The translations under genes were made by a program, and so were the position numbers. From Fidelibacterota bacterium (GTDB taxonomy: Bacteria; Pseudomonadota; Alphaproteobacteria; Rhodospirillales; Rhodospirillaceae), in contig CANJPQ010000032.1 of assembly GCA_947476275.1 (NCBI GenBank), forward strand, positions 1 to 47,048: a DNA stretch of 47,048 nt, written 5' to 3'. The notes beneath the pieces are model-generated. The model saw only the letters and a list, made by a program, of their open reading frames with translations, was not told where the DNA came from and searched no databases. Below are positions 41,243-47,048 of this stretch, piece by piece. Each line of letters starts with the position of its first letter. Position 1 is the first letter of the stretch.

Positions 41243-42091
41243 ATGAACGAACTCAGCCCGCCGAAACCGAACCATCTGCCCACGAACACCGCAGTATTCC
41301 TGGGGCCGCATCCGCGACGGATGGGGTCCGTGAACTGGCGCGGCATGTGGGAACTCTACAAGAAGGAAGTGAAACGCTTCTGGAAGGTCGGTGTGCAGAC
41401 CGTGGCGGCGCCGGTGATCACCAGCTTGATGTTCCTGCTGGTGATGGTGTTCGCGTTCGGCCGCAGCGGCACGAGTGTGGCCGGCTATCCATTCGAGGAG
41501 TTCCTGGTCCCCGGCCTGGTCATCATGACGATGATCCAGAATGCATTCGCCAACACGTCGTCGTCGATCCTGGTGTCGAAAGTCCAAGGCAACATCGTCG
41601 ACGTCTTGATGTCGCCTCTGAGCGCTTTCGAACTCACGGTCGCCTGGACCATGGGCGGTGTGACACGCGGGCTTGCGGTCGGAGTCGCCGCCATCGCGAC
41701 CATGTCGCTGCTCGCGCCCCTCCACCTGCACAATCTCGGGCTGGTGCTGTTTCATGCCGTCGCCGGCTGCCTGTTCATGTCCACGGTCGGGGTGCTCGCG
41801 TCGGTGTGGGCCGACAAGTTCGATCACATGGCCGCGGTGACGAACTTCATTGTCACGCCGCTGACATTTTTGTCCGGCACCTTCTACACCATCGACCGGC
41901 TGCCCCACTGGGCCCAGTTCATGGCCCACTACAATCCGTTCTTCTACAATATCGACGGCTTCCGGTACGGCTTCCTCGGCCAAAGCCCGAGCCAGCCGGT
42001 GCTGGGCGTGGTGGTGCTCACCATGCTTAACGTGGTGCTGCTGACGTGGTGCTTCCTCATGATCCGCAGCGGCTACAAGCTCAAGGCCTAG
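41243..42091 (+). CDS. ABC-2 type transporter permease
   Basis: 282 residues with six membrane helices. The ABC-2 signature region is FVTPLTFLSGTFYTIDRLP-like (here FIVTPLTFLSGTFYTIDRLP), with WELYKKEVKRFWKVGVQTV at the cytoplasmic N-terminal coupling helix. Such permeases export lipids, polysaccharides or drugs with a separate ATPase. No ATPase gene is next to it in this window, so its partner must be elsewhere. ATG at 41243 follows the GT41 stop after 13 bases. The gene ends before the strongest terminator of the window and the arg genes. Confidence 0.88.
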   Translation: MNELSPPKPNHLPTNTAVFLGPHPRRMGSVNWRGMWELYKKEVKRFWKVGVQTVAAPVITSLMFLLVMVFAFGRSGTSVAGYPFEEFLVPGLVIMTMIQNAFANTSSSILVSKVQGNIVDVLMSPLSAFELTVAWTMGGVTRGLAVGVAAIATMSLLAPLHLHNLGLVLFHAVAGCLFMSTVGVLASVWADKFDHMAAVTNFIVTPLTFLSGTFYTIDRLPHWAQFMAHYNPFFYNIDGFRYGFLGQSPSQPVLGVVVLTMLNVVLLTWCFLMIRSGYKLKA

Positions 42092-42106
42092 GGCCACCCC
42101 CGACGG

Positions 42107-42134
42107 TTGACAAAACCACGCTTTGGCGTATTGA
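42107..42134 (+). promoter_or_regulatory. Possible sigma-70-type promoter upstream of argD
   Basis: TTGACA (42107-42112) is a perfect -35 box and TATTGA (42129-42134) a partial -10 box, at 16-base spacing. The expected transcript start, near 42141, lies just before a terminator hairpin (42144-42165), which would allow early termination. The box pair may also be coincidental. Confidence 0.4.
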
Positions 42135-42143
42135 TTGGGCGCT

Positions 42144-42175
42144 CGGGTGGCAGTGATGCCGCCCGTATTTTTTTT
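42144..42175 (+). terminator. Intrinsic terminator after the ABC permease gene
   Basis: A 9-bp stem (42144-42152 with 42157-42165; one G-T pair) and a GTGA loop are followed by eight Ts (42168-42175). It is the only hairpin in the window with a long T-run, 53 bases after the permease stop, and separates that transcript from argD. Confidence 0.85.
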
Positions 42176-42241
42176 CGTTCAGTAAACCGGCCGCGTGACG
42201 TGCACGCGTACATCCGTCGCCGGTGAGGCGGGGGGCGAGCG

Positions 42242-43417
42242 ATGAATATTTCCCCAGTGATGCCGACGTACGCGCGGGTGGACGTCGCGTTCGAGCGCGG
42301 CGAGGGCGCGTGGTTGATCGCGACCGATGGCCGACGTTTTCTCGACTTCGGCGCCGGCATTGCCGTGAACGCCTTGGGCCATGCCCATCCGCACCTGGTC
42401 GCTGCCTTGCAGCAACAGGCGGCGAAGCTGTGGCACACCTCCAACCTGTACCGCGTGGAGGGCCAAGAGAAACTGGCGGCGCGGCTCGTGGAGCATTCGT
42501 TCGCCGACACAATGTTCTTCTGCAATTCCGGCGCGGAAGCGATGGAGTGCGCGATCAAGACCGCGCGCCGCTTCCACCAGGCGCAAGGGCAGAAGGACAA
42601 GTACCGCGTCATTACGGCGCGGGGCGCGTTCCATGGCCGCACGCTCGCGACGATTGCCGCCGGCGGCCAGGCCAAGCACCTCGACGGTTTCGCGCCGGTG
42701 GTGGACGGCTTCGACCAGGTCGCGTTCGGCAACCTGAATGAGATGCGCGCGGCCATCACGCCTCAGACCGCGGCAATCGTGGTCGAGCCGATCCAGGGCG
42801 AGGGCGGAATCATTCCGGCAAGCGCGGACTATCTCAAGGGCCTGCGAGCCACGGCGGATGAGTTCGGCCTGCTGCTGATCTTCGACGAAGTGCAGTGCGG
42901 GTTAGGCCGTGCCGGCAAATTATTCGCTTACGAGTGGTCGGGCGTGACGCCGGACGTCATGGCGCTGGCGAAAGGGTTGGGCGGCGGGTTTCCGGTGGGC
43001 GCCTGTCTCGCCACGGAACGCGCGGCAAAATCCATGACCGCCGGCCTGCATGGCTCAACTTTCGGCGGCAATCCTTTGGCGATGGCGGCGGCGAACGCGG
43101 TTCTCGACGTGATGCTGGAGACGGGCTTCCTCACGCATGTGCAGGCAACCGCGGATCATCTGTGGAAGCTGCTCGGTGCGCTCGTGCAGAAGCATCCCAA
43201 AGTATTCGCCGAGGTGCGCGGCAAGGGCCTGATGATCGGCCTGAAGTGCATACCGCCCAACGGCGATGTGGTGAACAAGGCGTTCGCCAACGGCCTGCTC
43301 ACGGTCGTCGGCGGCGACAATGTGGTGCGGTTGCTGCCGCCGTTGATCATCGGCGCGGCCGAGGCCGAAGCCGCTGTGGCGATCCTCGACCGCGCCGCCG
43401 CGGAGTTGGCGGCCTAA
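42242..43417 (+). CDS. argD: Acetylornithine aminotransferase
   Basis: 391 residues, class III aminotransferase. ArgD makes N-acetylornithine from N-acetylglutamate semialdehyde (and may act in lysine synthesis). PLP-binding: [56 protein letters not shown] and the Schiff-base Lys in [15 protein letters not shown]. It is followed 7 bases later by argF, as in many alphaproteobacteria. The 66 bases between terminator and start hold no clear motif, apart from a GGGGGGCGAG ribosome-site region just before the ATG. Confidence 0.96.
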   Translation: MNISPVMPTYARVDVAFERGEGAWLIATDGRRFLDFGAGIAVNALGHAHPHLVAALQQQAAKLWHTSNLYRVEGQEKLAARLVEHSFADTMFFCNSGAEAMECAIKTARRFHQAQGQKDKYRVITARGAFHGRTLATIAAGGQAKHLDGFAPVVDGFDQVAFGNLNEMRAAITPQTAAIVVEPIQGEGGIIPASADYLKGLRATADEFGLLLIFDEVQCGLGRAGKLFAYEWSGVTPDVMALAKGLGGGFPVGACLATERAAKSMTAGLHGSTFGGNPLAMAAANAVLDVMLETGFLTHVQATADHLWKLLGALVQKHPKVFAEVRGKGLMIGLKCIPPNGDVVNKAFANGLLTVVGGDNVVRLLPPLIIGAAEAEAAVAILDRAAAELAA

Positions 43418-43424
43418 GGCCGTC

Positions 43425-44326
<902 letters not shown>

Positions 44327-44342
<16 letters not shown>

Positions 44343-45274
44343 CGGACGTTGCAGCCAACGCCCAGACCGACAGCGACGTTTGCATCTCGTTCCTGATCAA
44401 CGGCGGCGCGTTTCGTGGACGCTTGGTGCGCCTGAACGCCACCGTGACCGAGATCCAGAGCCGCCATCAGGATCCGCCCGAAGTTGCCAACCTGCTGTCG
44501 GAAGCGATGGCTGCGGCCGTCGCTTTGGCCGGCGGCCTCAAGTACGAGGGCGTCTTCACGCTGCAGATCCAGGGCAATGGCCCGGTATCGACCCTGGTGG
44601 TGGATGTCACCTCCGGCGGCGATGTGCGGGCCTGGGCTCGCTTCGATGCGGAACGCTTGGCGTCAGAACTCAGCCATCGCCGCCCCGGTGGGCTTGCGCC
44701 CCATCTGCTGGGTGTCGGGCATCTCGCGTTCACGGTCGATCAGGGGCCGGATACGGAACGCTATCAGGGCATTGTGGAGCTTGGCGGGGGTAGCCTCGCG
44801 GATTCCATCCACAACTATTTCCGCCATTCCGAGCAGCTGGAGTCCGCCATCAAGATAGCGGTCGGGCCAGGGCAGGCGGCCGCGTTGGTGATTCAGCGTA
44901 TGCCGGAAGAGGGTGGGGACGAAGCCGAACTGCCGGAGGACCCGGAGGACGCCTGGCGGGCCGCCGTGATCCTCCTGGGGAGCCTGAAGGATACCGAACT
45001 GCTCGCTCAGTCGCTGCGGTCTTGGGATATTCTGCACCGGATTTACGGTACCGTGGGCATGAAAGCCTTTCGGATCAAACACATCCAGGCCAAATGCCGG
45101 TGTTCGCGTGCGCGCAGCGCGAAGATCATTGCGTCATTTCCTCTCGAAGAAGTTAGGAACCTTTCGGACCACGGCGCGGTTCGTATGACGTGTGAATTCT
45201 GCCGGGAAGTTTATAGTTTTTCCCTTGAAGAGCTGGCGCAACTCGCCGAGCAGAATGCGCCGCCCAGCAAATGA
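44327..45274 (+). CDS. hslO: Redox-regulated chaperone Hsp33
   Basis: 315 residues. Hsp33 is a cytoplasmic holdase activated when oxidative stress oxidises its zinc-binding cysteines. The C-terminal redox switch is complete: Cys257 and Cys259 (CRC) and Cys289, Cys292 (CEFC), a CxC-x29-CxxC set. The N-terminal domain has [24 protein letters not shown] and [10 protein letters not shown]. It starts at GTG 44327 (or the next GTG at 44330), 16 bases inside argF, so translation is coupled. The argF-hslO pairing is common in alphaproteobacteria. Confidence 0.95.
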
Positions 45275-45284
45275 GGAAACTCGC

Positions 45285-45884
45285 ATGATCATGCTTACGC
45301 TGTTTCGCCCCCTCGCCGTGGCGGCGCTTCTGGTTGCCGCGGTGCCGGCCATGCCGCACCTGGCCCTTGCGCAAGGACCCGTCGCGATGGCCTTCGCCGA
45401 CAGCACGATCGTGCCGGTCGACGTGACCACGATCGAGGTCGTGAACGCCGACACCTCGCCGACGACCTATCCCTACGTCGGGAGCCGCGCGCCGATCCCC
45501 TATGACCAGGCGATGAGGGCCTGGGCGGCGCAGCGCTTCAACGCGACGGGCGCCAGCGTGAATTCCATGCGCGTCACCCTGAAGCGCGGTGCGATCACCG
45601 AAAAGCTGCTGCCGATCTCCAAGGGTATTTCGGGCTGGTTCAAGAAAGAACAGAACGCGGAATATACCGGTGCTCTGGAGGTGGATGTTGCGATCGTCGG
45701 GCCGGACGGTAAGACCATCGCGGTTGCCGACGGCAAGTCATGGGCGAGCGAGACGGTCCGCGAGGATGCAACCTCCACTGATCGCGAGGCCGCCTGGATG
45801 TCGGTCATCAAGAAGACCTTCGACAACATGGACCAGGAACTTATCCCCCGCCTGCGCCAGACGATGGTGACATACGTTCACTAA
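45285..45884 (+). CDS. Exported protein of unknown function
   Basis: 199 residues. A signal peptide (LTLFRPLAVAALLVAAVPAM, then PHLALAQ, cleavage after ALA) leads to a secreted domain with conserved-looking patches: VEVVNADTSPTTYPYVG-like (here IEVVNADTSPTTYPY), MRAWAAQRFNATG and REAAWMSVIKKTFDNMDQEL. No catalytic motif is recognised. GAGGA lies 7 bases before the ATG at 45285, overlapping the hslO stop; the longer frame from 45192 lies inside hslO. It is the last gene of the argD-argF-hslO run and converges with folE. Confidence 0.85.
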   Translation: MIMLTLFRPLAVAALLVAAVPAMPHLALAQGPVAMAFADSTIVPVDVTTIEVVNADTSPTTYPYVGSRAPIPYDQAMRAWAAQRFNATGASVNSMRVTLKRGAITEKLLPISKGISGWFKKEQNAEYTGALEVDVAIVGPDGKTIAVADGKSWASETVREDATSTDREAAWMSVIKKTFDNMDQELIPRLRQTMVTYVH

Positions 45885-45906
45885 TCCACGCGCGCGATAG
45901 ACCGCG

Positions 45907-46554
45907 TTACCGGCCCGTCTTGCCAATCAGCGTGAGAAACTCGCGCCGCGTCGTCGGGTCGTCGCGGAAAGCGCCGAGCATGGTCGAGGTGACCATAGAA
46001 ACGCCTTGCTTGTGAATGCCGCGGGTGGTCATGCACTGATGCTCCGCCTCGACCACGACCGCGACACCCTTGGGGTGCAACACATCGTTGATGATGTTGG
46101 CGACCTGCGCTGTCATCTTCTCCTGGATTTGAAGACGCTTGGCGTAGGCTTCCACCACCCGCGCAAGCTTCGAGATACCCACGACGCGCTTGTTCGGCAG
46201 ATAGGCGATATGGGCGCGGCCCATGATCGGCACCATGTGATGTTCGCAGTGACTCTGGAACGGGATGTCCTTCAGCAGCACGATCTCGTCGTAACCTTCG
46301 GTCTCCTCGAAGGTGGTGCGCAGCATGGCTTCAGGGTCTTGCCTATAACCCGCAAAGAACTCTTCATAGGAGCGTACGACTCGATCAGGCGTGCCTGTTA
46401 GGCCCTCGCGCGTCGGGTTGTCGCCGGCCCAGCGGATCAGCACCTTCACGGCCTCTTCGGCCTGAGCCCGCGTTGGGCGCGTATCGGAACCGCCGCGGCC
46501 GTCGCCGTGATCGCGAAGCACTGTGGCCTGAGGGCCGGAAATTGGACGAGTCAT
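45907..46554 (-). CDS. folE: GTP cyclohydrolase I
   Basis: 215 residues. FolE converts GTP to dihydroneopterin triphosphate, the first step of folate or biopterin synthesis. Zinc and active-site residues lie in [18 protein letters not shown] and [33 protein letters not shown] and [13 protein letters not shown] are the family core. The N-terminal 50 residues are a variable charged extension. It converges with the exported protein gene, the two stops 22 bases apart. Confidence 0.96.
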   Translation of the reverse strand: MTRPISGPQATVLRDHGDGRGGSDTRPTRAQAEEAVKVLIRWAGDNPTREGLTGTPDRVVRSYEEFFAGYRQDPEAMLRTTFEETEGYDEIVLLKDIPFQSHCEHHMVPIMGRAHIAYLPNKRVVGISKLARVVEAYAKRLQIQEKMTAQVANIINDVLHPKGVAVVVEAEHQCMTTRGIHKQGVSMVTSTMLGAFRDDPTTRREFLTLIGKTGR

Positions 46555-46644
46555 GCGGACCTCTGGGCGGTGATGAACCGCAGTTTCGGATATGCAATGC
46601 GCAGAGGCCCAATATAGCCCCGCCCTCTCGCGTTCCTAGAGTGT

Positions 46645-46682
46645 TACGGTTGTGCTGCCATGCTGGATCAGCACGTACCGTA
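46645..46682 (-). terminator. Hairpin after apaG
   Basis: Two stacked 6-bp stems (TACGGT/ACCGTA and GTGCTG/CAGCAC) with a small internal loop and an 11-base apex start 7 bases after the apaG stop. No T-run follows on the minus strand, so it may be a weak terminator or a 3' stabiliser. Confidence 0.45.
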
Positions 46683-46689
46683 TGCGGAT

Positions 46690-47048
46690 TTAGTTGACCG
46701 CTGCGGTATCGTACGGGCTGTCGAGCGAAAACGCAGGGATTTCAACACGGAAGCGGTCGCCGTCGGTCGTGGTCATTTCATAGGAACCGACCATGATCCC
46801 CGATGGCGTGCCGAGCGGGCAGCCGCTGGTATATTCGAACGACTCCCCGGGCTTGAGGATGGGCTGTTCACCGACCACTCCAGGGCCTTTGACTTCCTGC
46901 AACCGGCCCAATTTATCGGTGATGCGCCAGTGGCGCGCCAGAAGCTGGACGGTCGCCTCGCCCTTGTTCTCGATATTGACCCGATAGGCCCATACGAAAT
47001 GGTCCTCGTCCGGTACCGACTGTTCCTCGAGGTAGAACGGCCGCACGG
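46690..47048 (-). CDS. apaG: ApaG protein, N-terminus missing at the window edge
   Basis: At least 119 residues of a protein usually near 130. ApaG domains are fibronectin-type beta sandwiches, here recognised by [61 protein letters not shown] and [13 protein letters not shown]. The name comes from E. coli genes beside apaH; loss of the protein affects cobalt/magnesium handling, but the biochemical role is not settled. The GTG at 47046 that opens the visible frame is internal Val of the [10 protein letters not shown] segment, so the true start lies outside. It reads in the same direction as folE. Confidence 0.92.
   Translation of the reverse strand, partial: VRPFYLEEQSVPDEDHFVWAYRVNIENKGEATVQLLARHWRITDKLGRLQEVKGPGVVGEQPILKPGESFEYTSGCPLGTPSGIMVGSYEMTTTDGDRFRVEIPAFSLDSPYDTAAVN

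Overview
The window looks like chromosomal DNA from a GC-rich alphaproteobacterium. The evidence is gene content and order: argD-argF-hslO with apaG nearby; tlpA divergent from argH-lptM-lysA and a TIGR02302 gene; ftsE-ftsX-ydcF-plsC divergent from a zinc-ribbon/DUF3426 gene; and an adenosyltransferase-etfB-etfA-hydroxyacyl-CoA dehydrogenase block. I cannot name a genus. I saw no tRNA, rRNA, CRISPR array or prophage. The only mobile DNA is the AT-rich end of an IS5-like element at the left edge.

Layout. 1-1.5 kb: an IS5-like end sits inside a KefB/C-type antiporter gene and cuts off its RCK domain. 1.6-6.6 kb: cysE, an Lrp-type regulator, a GT61 glycosyltransferase overlapping a GDP-mannose-dehydratase-like gene, and a CHAD protein. 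6.7-9.7 kb: a tandem 9-mer array, a small helical protein and the B12-dependent ribonucleotide reductase nrdJ. 10-12.4 kb: an arsenic operon (arsR-arsH-arsC-aquaglyceroporin) with a clear palindromic operator. 12.5-18 kb: envelope and division genes (plsC, ydcF, ftsX, ftsE), divergent from a zinc-ribbon membrane protein whose middle is about 550 residues of periodic low-complexity sequence. 18-24 kb: TIGR02302, lysA, the 43-residue lipoprotein gene lptM, argH and tlpA. 24-30 kb: PAP2 phosphatase, an ArnT-like glycosyltransferase, a hydroxyacyl-CoA dehydrogenase, etfA, etfB and cobalamin adenosyltransferase. 30-35.6 kb: a tightly overlapping run of lptG, a second PAP2 protein, an unknown protein, two alpha/beta-hydrolase paralogues lacking the usual nucleophile serine, a type III polyketide synthase and an ICMT-type methyltransferase. 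35.6-42 kb: recX, an autotransporter, a TPR-GT41 glycosyltransferase and an ABC-2 permease, ended by the best intrinsic terminator in the window. 42-47 kb: argD, argF, hslO, an exported unknown, folE and apaG (cut by the right edge).

How the genes fit together. Three arginine genes (argH, argD, argF), lysA and cysE give amino-acid biosynthesis. The adenosyltransferase supplies the adenosylcobalamin that nrdJ uses. Several genes act on the envelope: lptG, lptM, plsC, two PAP2 proteins, an ArnT-like enzyme, GT61 and Gmd-like enzymes, and TIGR02302. The most interesting parts are the repeat-rich zinc-ribbon protein beside ftsEX, the lptG-to-polyketide-synthase gene run, the autotransporter next to a GT41 glycosyltransferase, and the 9-mer array. 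Start codons were moved from the longest reading frame wherever a ribosome site, ATGA overlap or family N-terminus favoured another start.
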